This document shows, piece by piece, positions 25,893 through 34,380 of a stretch of DNA of 64,000 nucleotides. Position numbers and translations under genes: made by a program. The notes beneath the pieces were generated by a model. The model was not told where the DNA came from and did no database searches. It saw only the letters and a list, made by a program, of their open reading frames with translations. Positions within the stretch are counted from its first letter, which is position 1; every line of letters begins with the position of its first letter. Source of the stretch: Pollutiaquabacter aromativorans (GTDB lineage: Bacteria; Bacteroidota; Bacteroidia; AKYH767-A; 2013-40CM-41-45); NCBI GenBank assembly GCA_049177215.1, contig CP185379.1, positions 2,356,001 through 2,420,000 on the forward strand. Reading direction: 5' to 3'.

Positions 25893-25978
25893 CGATGACC
25901 CCATAGGGGTCTCATAATCCTATCCATTGGGATATATCGCAATGGAATTGCATTTCGATGACCCCGTAGGGGTCACAG
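25893..25978. repeat. Three-hairpin element, MITE-like
   Basis: Two near-identical 15-bp palindromes, GACCCCATAGGGGTC (25897-25911) and GACCCCGTAGGGGTC (25960-25974), each preceded by CGAT, flank an inverted repeat CCATTG/CAATGG (about 25924-25945). The arrangement resembles a small non-autonomous repeat element. No coding capacity is seen. The gap from 25711 to 26316 holds only repeats and a terminator. Confidence 0.6.
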
Positions 25979-26050
25979 TATCCCAGGGGGTCGTATAAAG
26001 GGTTCATCGGGCAAGCGGCTTGGAATTACAGCAGGACGGTCCCCCTTGAG

Positions 26051-26130
26051 GCGAAGCCGAAACGTTGCAGGCTAGCCCCGGGTGAGTGAGGCGCTCCCTG
26101 CGTTGAACAATGCAGGGGTGTTGATGCGCC
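26051..26130. repeat. Dispersed intergenic element, copy 1
   Basis: The stretch 26051-26080 matches 40538-40568 at about 26 of 31 aligned positions, and both copies end about 60-80 bp later with GGGTGTTGATG. The shared core is CGAAGCCG-AACGTT-CAGGC-AGCCCCG with small changes. It looks like an old copy of a dispersed repeat. No gene is visible. Confidence 0.45.
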
Positions 26131-26266
26131 GAGCGAACACGGGACCGGTGGTGAGAAGGAAGAAGGCGGTGCGCTGCTGATTATTCCAAATGAAGGATAG
26201 TTATTGGACAGGAGATCATCCAAGACGGTCTATCAGAAAAAGTCCAAAACGACCATACGGTAGAAA

Positions 26267-26291
26267 CAAAAAACCCCGCTAGTGCGGGGTT
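26267..26291 (-). terminator. Rho-independent terminator of rplU-rpmA
   Basis: An 8-bp perfect stem, AACCCCGC and GCGGGGTT around TAGT, is followed on the minus strand by a T-run. It lies 26 bp past the rpmA stop. Confidence 0.85.
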
Positions 26292-26316
26292 CTTCATGGG
26301 TGTCTTCGGTTCAGGA

Positions 26317-26589
26317 TCAAGCCTGGGCTTCGCTGCTCAGCGGGAGAACAGAGACAAAGCTCTTGTCCTTCTGGCCCTTCTTGAAAACAACGGTGCCGTC
26401 GATCAACGCGAACAGGGTGTGGTCCTTGCCGATGCCGACGTTCTGGCCCGGGTGGTATTTGGTACCACGCTGACGCACGATGATGTTGCCGGCAATGGCC
26501 GACTGACCACCGTAGATCTTGATGCCAAGTCGTTTACTGTGTGACTCGCGACCGTTCTTGGAACTACCTACGCCTTTTTTATGTGCCAT
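26317..26589 (-). CDS. rpmA: 50S ribosomal protein L27
   Basis: This 90-residue ribosomal protein sits near the peptidyl-transferase centre. The start MAHKKGVGSSKNGRESHSK is the conserved L27 amino terminus, so no cleaved extension as in Firmicutes is present. IIVRQRGTKYHPG and VGIGKDHTLFALIDG follow as expected. It is co-transcribed with rplU, 32 bp upstream, and ends before a strong terminator. Confidence 0.97.
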   Translation of the reverse strand: MAHKKGVGSSKNGRESHSKRLGIKIYGGQSAIAGNIIVRQRGTKYHPGQNVGIGKDHTLFALIDGTVVFKKGQKDKSFVSVLPLSSEAQA

Positions 26590-26621
26590 GGTATGAGGAT
26601 GCTTTAGTTGTTAGGATTGAA

Positions 26622-26933
26622 TCAGGCTTTGATGCCTTCGATTTGCAGGACGGTCAGGTCCTGACGGTGACCACTCTGCTTCTGGTAACCTTTCCGGCGC
26701 TTCTTTTTGAAGATGATGACTTTGTCGCCACGCTTGTGCGTAACGATCTTGGCCGAAACGCTGGCTCCCTTCAGAACCGGAGCGCCTACTTTCACCTTAC
26801 CGTTGTCGTCGACGAGAAGAACGTCGCTGAACTCCAGCTTTTTGCCTTCTTCGCCTTCCATGCGGTTGACGACGACTTTCTGGTCCTTGGCAACCTTGAG
26901 CTGCTGGCCGGCAATGTTGACGATAGCGTACAT
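26622..26933 (-). CDS. rplU: 50S ribosomal protein L21
   Basis: This 103-residue ribosomal protein binds 23S rRNA. It begins MYAIVNIAGQQLKV, the typical L21 start, and carries the basic signature VIIFKKKRRKGYQKQSGHRQ towards the carboxy end. It is first in the rplU-rpmA operon. A complete Bacteroidota promoter lies 50 bp upstream. The predicted leader begins with a small hairpin (TCCCTG/CAGGGA, 26964-26980), which might stabilise the mRNA or serve autoregulation. Confidence 0.97.
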   Translation of the reverse strand: MYAIVNIAGQQLKVAKDQKVVVNRMEGEEGKKLEFSDVLLVDDNGKVKVGAPVLKGASVSAKIVTHKRGDKVIIFKKKRRKGYQKQSGHRQDLTVLQIEGIKA

Positions 26934-26982
26934 CGTATTGATAATTAACTGTTTACAAGAATTTCCCTGAAATGCAGGGATG

Positions 26983-27014
26983 CAAATGTACGGAATGGTT
27001 GAGAAATGGGCAAA
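26983..27014 (-). promoter_or_regulatory. Promoter of rplU-rpmA (TTTG-N20-TACATTTG)
   Basis: On the minus strand TTTG (27011-27014) and TACATTTG (26983-26990) are separated by 20 nt, both perfect matches to the Bacteroidota sigma-A consensus. The predicted start, near 26977, leaves a leader of about 43 nt. Confidence 0.65.
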
Positions 27015-27037
27015 AAAATTAGAGTAGAAAATAGGGG

Positions 27038-27093
27038 CTGGTAATTAGAAACTGGTAATTAGAAACTGGTAATTAGAAATTGGTGATTAGAAG
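27038..27093 (+). repeat. 14-nt tandem array
   Basis: Three perfect copies of CTGGTAATTAGAAA and one variant lie upstream of the rplU promoter. Fourteen is twice the seven-base period of the other arrays. The gap 26934-27314 holds the rplU promoter, this array and the TCGTCCC array, and no gene. Confidence 0.9.
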
Positions 27094-27169
27094 CTGGGAT
27101 TGGGGAGATTCAGAGCGGCTTGGGCTGAATTATTTAAATTTTGACTAATTTGTTGGGTTTTTCTTCTCC

Positions 27170-27304
27170 TCGTCCCTCGTCCCTCGTCCCTCGTCCCTCG
27201 TCCCTCGTCCCTCGTCCCTCGTCCCTCGTCCCTCGTCCCTCGTCCCTCGTCCCTCGCCACGTCCTTCGTCAGGCAAGCCTCGCAATTCCCTCGTCCCTCG
27301 TCCC
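27170..27304 (+). repeat. Heptanucleotide array TCGTCCC
   Basis: Twelve perfect TCGTCCC units run from 27170 to 27253, then a degenerate stretch, then two more units to 27304. The array ends 10 bp before the ATG of the next gene. It is the complement of the GGGACGA-type unit at 21065. Confidence 0.95.
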
Positions 27305-27314
27305 TCTACTTCCC

Positions 27315-29357
27315 ATGCCCAACCGTCTTCTCCACGAATCGAGCCCTTACCTGCTCCAGCACGCCCACAACCCGGTCGACTGGTACCCCTGGGGGGAAGA
27401 AGCCTGGGAGAAAGCCCGAAAGGAGAACAAGTTGGTTCTGGTCTCGATCGGCTATTCGTCTTGTCACTGGTGCCATGTCATGGAACGACAAAGCTTCGAG
27501 CAGGAAGCAGTGGGCAAGCTGATGAACGAACATTTCGTCTGCATCAAGGTCGATCGGGAAGAACGGCCGGATGTGGACCAGGTGTACATGTCGGCGGTGC
27601 AACTCATGACCGGCGGCGGCGGCTGGCCACTCAACTGCTTTACCCTGCCCGACGGCCGTCCGATCTACGGCGGCACGTACTTCCCGCGACCTCAATGGGA
27701 AGATTTGCTGGTTCGCCTGCATCATTTTTACCTCACCGATCCCGAACGCGCCCGCACGTACGCGGATGAGCTCATGAACGGTCTCCGGCAGATGGAGCAG
27801 TTTGCAACAAAGGCCGGTCATCCGGAATTCTCCATGACCACTATCGACGAAATGATGGTGAACTGGAAGCGTCGCTTCGATCCACGCGAAGGCGGGCCGG
27901 ACCGTGCACCGAAATTTCCCTTGCCCAACAACTACAGTTTCCTGCTTCGTTACCTCAGCTGCGCCCATGATCCGGACACCGATGCGCATGTACACCTGAC
28001 TCTCGGGAAGATGGCCATGGGCGGGATCTATGATCAGATCGGCGGCGGCTTCTCCCGCTATTCCGTAGATGCGGAATGGAAAGTCCCGCACTTTGAAAAA
28101 ATGCTCTACGACAACGCCCAGTTGGTCACCCTTTATGCGGAAGCCCATCGGCGTTCGCCGAACCCGCTCTACGAAACGGTGATACGCGAATCACTGGCGT
28201 TTATCGAACGTGAACTCAGTGACCCGAACGGAGGTGGTTACGCAGCCCTCGATGCCGATTCGGAAGGCGAGGAAGGACGATTCTACACCTGGGAGCCGGA
28301 GGAACTTCGCACGGTGATCGGTCAACTGCAATTCGACCTGCCTCCGGGTATCGACCCGGTGACACTCCTCTTCGACTATTATCGCGTAGGTGCCGAAGGT
28401 CACTGGGAATTCGATCGCAACATCCTGCTTCGGAAAGAACACGACGACTCCTTCGCTGCACGGCATCAACTTTCACAGGAGACATTGCTCGCGTTTCTAC
28501 GAACAGCGAAAGCAGGTCTGCTACACTCCCGGGAAAAACGCGAACGACCCGGACTCGATAACAAGATCCTGCTTTCCTGGAATGGCCTCCTCCTGGAAGC
28601 CTGGTGCGAAGCCTATCGGGCGCTCGGCGACCCGGCGTTTCTTGAAAATGCCATTCGGTTGGGAGAGCGATTACGTTCACACGCACTGGCGGATGGTCGT
28701 TTGCCCCATCTGCTGGAGAACGGGCAGAAGCCCGCCAACCCGGGATTCCTCGACGACTATGCCTTCTTTGCGCAGGGCATGATCTCCTTGTATGGCGTCA
28801 CCTTCGACGAAGCATGGCTCTGGTCGGGACGGAACGCGGTTGCGTATGCGTTGGAACATTTTTCGGATCCGGAAAGTCCGTTGCTTTGGTATACTTCCGA
28901 TCTCGACCCGCCATTGGTCACGCGCAAGAAAGAGGTGCACGATAACGTGATCCCCGCTTCCAACTCCTGCATGGCCCGGGTGTTGTTTACACTCGGTCGT
29001 TACTTCGGTGAAGAGGCGTGGATGCTGCGCGCAAGACAGATGCTGTTTCAGGTCACCGGTGAAATGCCCCGGTACGGAAGCGGTTTCTCCAACTGGGCGA
29101 TCCTGCTGCTCGAACAGCTCTTCCCGTCGCGCGAACTGGTCTTGGCCGGCGAACCGGAACCTAGCGCCTTGGACCATTTACGTTCCGCCTGGCATCCACA
29201 CCTCCTGCTTGCCTGGGCCCGGACCGGTCAGGAACGCCTGCCCCTGTTGCAGGGACGATACCTGCCTGCCAAGACCCTCTATTATGTCTGTGAAAACGGT
29301 AGTTGTCATTTGCCTAAGGACAACTGGGCGGATGCGCTTGCGGAGATCAAGGGTTGA
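27315..29357 (+). CDS. Thioredoxin-domain protein, YyaL/SPATA20 family
   Basis: The protein of about 680 residues has an amino-terminal thioredoxin-fold domain with SSCHWCHVMERQSF near residue 50 (a CxxC motif) and KVDREERPDVDQVYM. A long alpha/alpha-barrel part follows, resembling the N-acylglucosamine epimerase fold (GGGFSRYSVDAEW, PHFEKMLYDNAQL, DNKILLSWNGLLLEAW). No firm enzymatic role is known for the family. The frame is open upstream through the array, which would add 58 residues of SSLVPRP repeats. Family members begin at MPNRLLHESSPYLLQHA, so I start at 27315. Changes in array length could still influence expression. pyc follows 133 bp downstream. Confidence 0.93.
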   Translation: MPNRLLHESSPYLLQHAHNPVDWYPWGEEAWEKARKENKLVLVSIGYSSCHWCHVMERQSFEQEAVGKLMNEHFVCIKVDREERPDVDQVYMSAVQLMTGGGGWPLNCFTLPDGRPIYGGTYFPRPQWEDLLVRLHHFYLTDPERARTYADELMNGLRQMEQFATKAGHPEFSMTTIDEMMVNWKRRFDPREGGPDRAPKFPLPNNYSFLLRYLSCAHDPDTDAHVHLTLGKMAMGGIYDQIGGGFSRYSVDAEWKVPHFEKMLYDNAQLVTLYAEAHRRSPNPLYETVIRESLAFIERELSDPNGGGYAALDADSEGEEGRFYTWEPEELRTVIGQLQFDLPPGIDPVTLLFDYYRVGAEGHWEFDRNILLRKEHDDSFAARHQLSQETLLAFLRTAKAGLLHSREKRERPGLDNKILLSWNGLLLEAWCEAYRALGDPAFLENAIRLGERLRSHALADGRLPHLLENGQKPANPGFLDDYAFFAQGMISLYGVTFDEAWLWSGRNAVAYALEHFSDPESPLLWYTSDLDPPLVTRKKEVHDNVIPASNSCMARVLFTLGRYFGEEAWMLRARQMLFQVTGEMPRYGSGFSNWAILLLEQLFPSRELVLAGEPEPSALDHLRSAWHPHLLLAWARTGQERLPLLQGRYLPAKTLYYVCENGSCHLPKDNWADALAEIKG

Positions 29358-29490
29358 ACCCGGGAACCCTGGATTACATTTCGCCGCCGGACCCGAACTC
29401 CGAACATCCTTCTGTTAAAACTCCCCTGCTCTCCTCGGAAAGTGAGGGGCGCGGTTGCTTTTCTTTGGATGGCCAATATTTTCCTCTTCC

Positions 29491-32400
29491 ATGGACCGTA
29501 TCCAGAAATTGCTGGTCGCCAACCGCGGCGAAATCGCTATTCGTGTATTGCGTGCAGCCTCCGAACTCGGCATTCGCACCGTCGCGGTATTCACGTACGA
29601 AGACCGTTACTCGCTCCACCGTTTCAAAGCCGACGAAGCGTATCAGATCGGACAGGACAGCGATCCGCTGAAGCCCTACCTCGATATCGAAGAGATCCTG
29701 CGTGTCGCGAAGCTGAACAAGGTACAGGCGATCCATCCCGGCTATGGTTTTCTCTCGGAGAACGTCCAGTTCGCGCGTCGTTGCCGGGAAGAAGGCATCA
29801 TTTTCGTCGGCCCCGATCCGGAAGTCATGGAACAACTGGGCGACAAAGTCCGCTCGAAAGAAGTGGCACGTGCCTGTGGAGTACCGGTCATCGAAGACAA
29901 CAAGGAACGACTGGAAGATATTTCGATGGCGTTGAAAGAGGCCCGGCGCATCGGCTATCCGATCATCTTCAAGGCCAGTGCCGGCGGCGGCGGACGCGGA
30001 ATGCGGGTCATCCGGCAGGAGGAGGAATTGGAAAAAGCCTTCACTGAAGCGCGCCGGGAAGCGGGCAATGCCTTCGGCGACGATACCATCTTCATCGAAA
30101 AATACGTCGACGACCCGAAGCATATCGAAGTGCAGATCCTGGGCGACCGGCACGGCAACATCGTCCATCTGTTCGAACGCGACTGCAGCGTACAGCGTCG
30201 ATTCCAGAAAGTGGTGGAGATCGCTCCGGCTCCGCGTCTGCGGCAGGAAACGCGCGAAGCGCTCTATCGTCATGCACTCGCCATCGCGACGAAGGTCCGT
30301 TACAACAACGCCGGCACGGTGGAATTCCTGGTCGACCACGCGGAGAATGTCTTTTTCATCGAAGTGAATCCGCGCATCCAGGTCGAGCACACGGTCACCG
30401 AAGAAGTGACCGGCATCGATCTCGTCCGCAGCCAGATCCTGATCGCGGACGGACAACCCCTGCATTCCTCCATCATCGATATCCAGGGACAGGATAAGAT
30501 CCGCTGCAATGGGTTCGCCATCCAGTGCCGCATCACCACGGAAGATCCGCAGAACGAATTCAAGCCCGACTACGGCACCATCATCGCTTACCGGCATGCC
30601 GGCGGCTATGGCATCCGACTCGACGAAGGCAGTTCCTACCAGGGTGTGAAAGTCTCGCCCTTCTTCGACTCCATGCTTGTGAAAGTCACGGCCAAGGGGC
30701 GCACACTGAAAGGCACCGGGAAGCGTTTGTACCGTGCCCTGTCGGAATTCCGCATCCGTGGCGTGAAGACCAACATCGAGTTCCTGCAGAATGTGATCAC
30801 GCATCCGGTGTTCGAAGCCGGGGAAGTGACCGTACGTTTCATCGAAAAGCACCCGGACCTTTTCCAGGTACGCGCCAAACAGGACCAGGGCACCAAGCTG
30901 CTGCGTTACCTGGCCGACGTACTGGTGAACGGCCATCCCGACGTACCGAAGCCGGACCCCAGCCGTGTGTTCCAACACGCGGTGGTTCCATCCTGGGATC
31001 GTAGTGTAAAAGCGCAATCCGGAACCAAGCAACGCCTCGACGAATTGGGGCCGGAGAAATTCGCCGCGTGGATGAAAGAACAAGCTGGCGTTCAATTCAC
31101 CGACACCACGCTCCGGGACGCGCACCAGTCGCTGCTTGCCACCCGGGTGCGCACGCAGGACATGCTGCGCGTAGCCGAAGCCTTTGCTCAGCACCATCCG
31201 CAGCTCTTTTCGATGGAAGTCTGGGGAGGTGCGACCTTCGACGTAGCGCTCCGCTTCTTACACGAAGACCCGTGGAAGCGTTTACAATTGCTCCGTTCGG
31301 CTATTCCGAACATTCTCCTGCAAATGCTCATCCGCGGCGCCAACGCGGTCGGTTATACCTCCTACCCCGACAACCTGGTGGAGAAGTTCATCGAAAAAAG
31401 CTGGGAGAACGGCGTCGACGTCTTCCGCATCTTCGATTCGCTGAACTGGATCAAGAGCATGGAAGTAAGCATCCGGGCTGTTCGCGAACGCACCGGCGGA
31501 CTGGCGGAAGCCTGTATCTGTTACACCGGCGATCTGCTGGACCCGAAGCGCAGCAAATACAACCTGCACTACTACCTCGACATGGCGCGGCGGCTGGAAG
31601 ATGCCGGCGCGCACGTGCTTGGCATCAAGGACATGGCCGGTTTGCTGAAGCCGTACGCGGCGGAAGTGCTGGTGAAAGAACTCCGCAAAGCGGTCAGTCT
31701 GCCGATTCATTTGCATACACACGACACCTCGGGCATTCAGTCGGCGACCCTGCTGAAGGCGATCGAATCGGGCGTACACGTGGTGGACGTCGCCCTGGCG
31801 TCGCTCTCCGGGCTAACCTCCCAGCCCAACTTCAACGTACTGGCCGAAGCCCTGCGCAATACGCCACACGCGACCAATTTCAACATCGACTCCCTCAACG
31901 CCTTCTCCAACTATTGGGAGACGGTCCGTGAATATTACTATCCTTTCGAATCAGGCCTGATGGCCGGAACGGCCGAAGTGTACAAGCACGAGATTCCAGG
32001 AGGCCAGTACTCCAACCTGAAGCCGCAAGCCATCTCGCTCGGCCTGGCCGATCGGATGGATGATATCAAGAAAGCCTACGAAGAAGTGAACCTCTTGTTC
32101 GGGGACATCGTGAAGGTCACGCCTTCCTCGAAGGTGGTGGGCGATCTCGCCATGTTCATGGTCACGAACAAGCTGACCAAAGAAGACCTGTTCACCCGTG
32201 GTGAAACGCTTTCGTTCCCCGAATCGGTGAAAGGCATGTTGCGCGGCGACCTTGGTCAGCCCGACGGCGGCTGGCCGAAGGAACTGCAACGGATCGTCCT
32301 GAAAGACGAGCAGCCGTACACCGACCTTCCGAATGCCCACCTCCCGCCGGTGGATTTTGAAAAGGAATTCGAGACCTTCCAGAAGCAGTACGACAACTAC

Positions 32401-32931
32401 CAGGGATTCTCAGACTTCCTGTCCTGGAAATTCTATCCGAAAGTATTCGACGAGTATTACCGCTTCCGGAAGCAGTACGGCGACGTGAGTTCGCTGCCGA
32501 CGGTGAACTTCTTCTACGGCATGAAACCGAACGAAGAGATCCTGGTCGACATCGGCACGGGAAAAACGTTGCTCATCCGTTTGCTCTATGTAGCAGCCGA
32601 AACCGACGACAACGGCAACCGCGCCGTGTTCTTCCGGTTGAACGGACAGACGCGCAGTGTGGAAGTAAAGGACCGCAAGGCGCAGGTGAAGAAAGTCACG
32701 AATCCCAAAGCGAGCGGAGCCGACCAGATCGGCGCACCCTTGCAGGGACGGCTTTCGAAAGTCTTCGTCAAGGGCGGTGAAGCGGTGAAGAAGAACACGC
32801 CGCTCTTCACCATCGAAGCCATGAAGATGGAAACCACCATCACCGCTCCCCGCGACCTGACCGTCAAGCAAGTCAGCCTCTCGGAAGGCTCCATGGTGGA
32901 GACGGATGATTTGGTGGTGTCGGTGGATTAA
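29491..32931 (+). CDS. pyc: Pyruvate carboxylase
   Basis: It makes oxaloacetate from pyruvate, bicarbonate and ATP, refilling the TCA cycle and feeding gluconeogenesis. The single 1146-residue chain carries all domains: biotin carboxylase (about 1-450; KASAGGGGRGMR, EVNPRIQVEHTVTEE), the carboxyltransferase barrel (from FTDTTLRDAHQSLLATRVRT, near 530, to about 800), the PYC_OADA domain, and a biotinyl domain ending the protein, with the biotin Lys in EAMKMET near residue 1112. ATG 29491 (MDRIQKLLVANRGEIA) matches the family start; 12 upstream codons are excluded. A possible promoter, TTG-N18-TACATTTC, lies at 29354-29382. Confidence 0.97.
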   Translation: MDRIQKLLVANRGEIAIRVLRAASELGIRTVAVFTYEDRYSLHRFKADEAYQIGQDSDPLKPYLDIEEILRVAKLNKVQAIHPGYGFLSENVQFARRCREEGIIFVGPDPEVMEQLGDKVRSKEVARACGVPVIEDNKERLEDISMALKEARRIGYPIIFKASAGGGGRGMRVIRQEEELEKAFTEARREAGNAFGDDTIFIEKYVDDPKHIEVQILGDRHGNIVHLFERDCSVQRRFQKVVEIAPAPRLRQETREALYRHALAIATKVRYNNAGTVEFLVDHAENVFFIEVNPRIQVEHTVTEEVTGIDLVRSQILIADGQPLHSSIIDIQGQDKIRCNGFAIQCRITTEDPQNEFKPDYGTIIAYRHAGGYGIRLDEGSSYQGVKVSPFFDSMLVKVTAKGRTLKGTGKRLYRALSEFRIRGVKTNIEFLQNVITHPVFEAGEVTVRFIEKHPDLFQVRAKQDQGTKLLRYLADVLVNGHPDVPKPDPSRVFQHAVVPSWDRSVKAQSGTKQRLDELGPEKFAAWMKEQAGVQFTDTTLRDAHQSLLATRVRTQDMLRVAEAFAQHHPQLFSMEVWGGATFDVALRFLHEDPWKRLQLLRSAIPNILLQMLIRGANAVGYTSYPDNLVEKFIEKSWENGVDVFRIFDSLNWIKSMEVSIRAVRERTGGLAEACICYTGDLLDPKRSKYNLHYYLDMARRLEDAGAHVLGIKDMAGLLKPYAAEVLVKELRKAVSLPIHLHTHDTSGIQSATLLKAIESGVHVVDVALASLSGLTSQPNFNVLAEALRNTPHATNFNIDSLNAFSNYWETVREYYYPFESGLMAGTAEVYKHEIPGGQYSNLKPQAISLGLADRMDDIKKAYEEVNLLFGDIVKVTPSSKVVGDLAMFMVTNKLTKEDLFTRGETLSFPESVKGMLRGDLGQPDGGWPKELQRIVLKDEQPYTDLPNAHLPPVDFEKEFETFQKQYDNYQGFSDFLSWKFYPKVFDEYYRFRKQYGDVSSLPTVNFFYGMKPNEEILVDIGTGKTLLIRLLYVAAETDDNGNRAVFFRLNGQTRSVEVKDRKAQVKKVTNPKASGADQIGAPLQGRLSKVFVKGGEAVKKNTPLFTIEAMKMETTITAPRDLTVKQVSLSEGSMVETDDLVVSVD

Positions 32932-33038
32932 AGATGGTTCAATCCGGGACCATCATTCATTGACCGGCAGCTATTCTTGGGACGAATTGGTCATTCCCGG
33001 CTAAACATCCCTGCCGACTCGCAGCATTATACCCCTTT

Positions 33039-33644
33039 CTATTTGGGCATTCGAACTCTGATATCGTTGCCAAATAATTTGTCAATGATATCAAGAGACA
33101 CCATGATTAATTTGACACGACATTCTTTATCACTTCTTTGCAAATCCTTCACCCAGTCTTTTAAGTGTTCCCTATTGTAACCTGCATTATGGCTATACCA
33201 ATAAACGAACACCACGCGATCATATGCCCCGGAATCCCCATTGAGCAAACCGGGATTATTGAATGAGGTGAACAGTCCATATTCCTCCTTAAGCGAAACC
33301 GACGAATCGACTCGAATTGGCTGCTGATTACACATCTCCTTTGTAATGGAGAAAGACGGAGCCATGCAGGTAGCAGCCTCCATGTAGATTACTTTAGTAC
33401 CTTTCTCATCAAAGAAGTGCAGATCGAGTTCTTTTGCTCTCTTCGTAGCTATCCTGTAGGCAGCGGTATCCTTGGGAAAAACCAAAAGCGTATCAGAAAC
33501 CCCCAGTTTCCTGAGTTTGGCTGCTGAGCTTTCATACGTCTGAACCTTTATTGGTTTCGCTCCGGCAAAAAACATCACCGCGGGCTTGCAACCAACGAAC
33601 CCGGTTAGAACAGACAAAAGGAATAGATTGCTGAAATATCTCAT
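33039..33644 (-). CDS. Lipoprotein of unknown function
   Basis: I do not recognise this 201-residue protein. A lipoprotein signal peptide is clear: FLLSVLTGFVGC has the lipobox with Cys near residue 19. The mature part contains AAKLRKLGVSDTLLVFP and DRVVFVYWYSHNAGYNREHLKDW and ends LIMVSLDIIDKLFG; a thioredoxin-like or redoxin-type fold is possible but no CxxC motif is present. It sits with two small exported proteins in an A+T-richer stretch, convergent with pyc. A terminator hairpin separates it from the gene upstream. Confidence 0.65.
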   Translation of the reverse strand: MRYFSNLFLLSVLTGFVGCKPAVMFFAGAKPIKVQTYESSAAKLRKLGVSDTLLVFPKDTAAYRIATKRAKELDLHFFDEKGTKVIYMEAATCMAPSFSITKEMCNQQPIRVDSSVSLKEEYGLFTSFNNPGLLNGDSGAYDRVVFVYWYSHNAGYNREHLKDWVKDLQRSDKECRVKLIMVSLDIIDKLFGNDIRVRMPK

Positions 33645-33659
33645 TTGAAACTTGAATTA

Positions 33660-33688
33660 AAGGTCCCCGCAACCGACGCGGGGACCTT
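33660..33688 (-). terminator. Terminator hairpin
   Basis: An 11-bp perfect stem, AAGGTCCCCGC and GCGGGGACCTT around a 7-nt loop, lies 8 bp past the stop of the 33.7-kb gene. The T-tract is short (TTTAATT), so strength is uncertain. Confidence 0.6.
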
Positions 33689-33695
33689 ATCAAAC

Positions 33696-34166
33696 TTACT
33701 TGGTAGCAACGACATTCACAACAACTGAACCATAGCCCGGTTTTTCAGACACACATTTATACTCGCCCTTCAAGATTTTTATCTTTGAATATCCCAGCAT
33801 CTTACAGAGCTTGGAAGCGACAATCGTCTCTTCTTCTACACCGAAGGTATCATCTATCACCGGTTCAGTTTCAGGCAATGGAAAAGTAATACGCATTGAG
33901 CTGGATGATGGCATGGAAATGTTCAAGGGTGTCGAACCTTTCACCGGCATTACGTTGATATCATAGTCAACACTGAATTCAAGACAACTCAATGCGAGTT
34001 TCTTACAATCCCGGCTCCGACGGCCAATTTCGCCGCCAATATGCACGGTGATTACTACTTCATTTGTTTCGAATGATTCTACATCATTTCGAACACCATG
34101 CGCTGTGACTTCAGGGAAGTCGATTAAAGACACGCATAATGCAAGCATCATAATGATCGTTTTCAT
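33696..34166 (-). CDS. Small exported protein, Cys-pair family, member 1
   Basis: I do not recognise this 156-residue protein. It has a signal peptide (MKTIIMMLALCVSLI, cut near VTAHG). The mature part has HIGGEIGRRSRDCKKLALSCLE, matched in the gene at 34381 by KGEIGIPRRNCRGLGTGCLY, and both end with a LLGYS/LLGFS - IL-GEYK - VxVxTK pattern. The two are therefore paralogues, defining a small family with two Cys six or seven residues apart, possibly a disulphide. About 34167-34380, between the paralogues, I see no gene. The A+T-richer base use suggests a different origin from the surrounding housekeeping genes. Confidence 0.6.
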   Translation of the reverse strand: MKTIIMMLALCVSLIDFPEVTAHGVRNDVESFETNEVVITVHIGGEIGRRSRDCKKLALSCLEFSVDYDINVMPVKGSTPLNISMPSSSSMRITFPLPETEPVIDDTFGVEEETIVASKLCKMLGYSKIKILKGEYKCVSEKPGYGSVVVNVVATK

Positions 34167-34380
34167 GAGTGGTTTGGGTTTAATAGTTAGTAACTGTTTT
34201 ATTTTACTCTATTGTATTGCACTTGCCCGACTCACTAAGTTGGGGCGAATGACCGTGGATGAGCAGGGTTCATATCTTTCGATTCGTATCAATTGTGCTT
34301 CTAATCACATAGTAGGTCAATACGGAATATGGACTCGATCAACTAACCTATTGGAGATAACTACAGCTTGTAGCCAAGGC

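Noticed and set aside
25673..25942. 89-codon minus-strand frame (HCSLFTV repeats)
   Set aside because: Translation of the GTGAAYA array.
27141..27314. SSLVPRP-repeat extension of the YyaL-type protein
   Set aside because: It is the translation of the TCGTCCC array; homologues begin at MPNRLLHESS.
29374..31197. 607-codon open frame on the minus strand across pyc
   Set aside because: It lies antisense to a full-length pyruvate carboxylase, with no recognisable motif; a by-product of GC-rich codon use.
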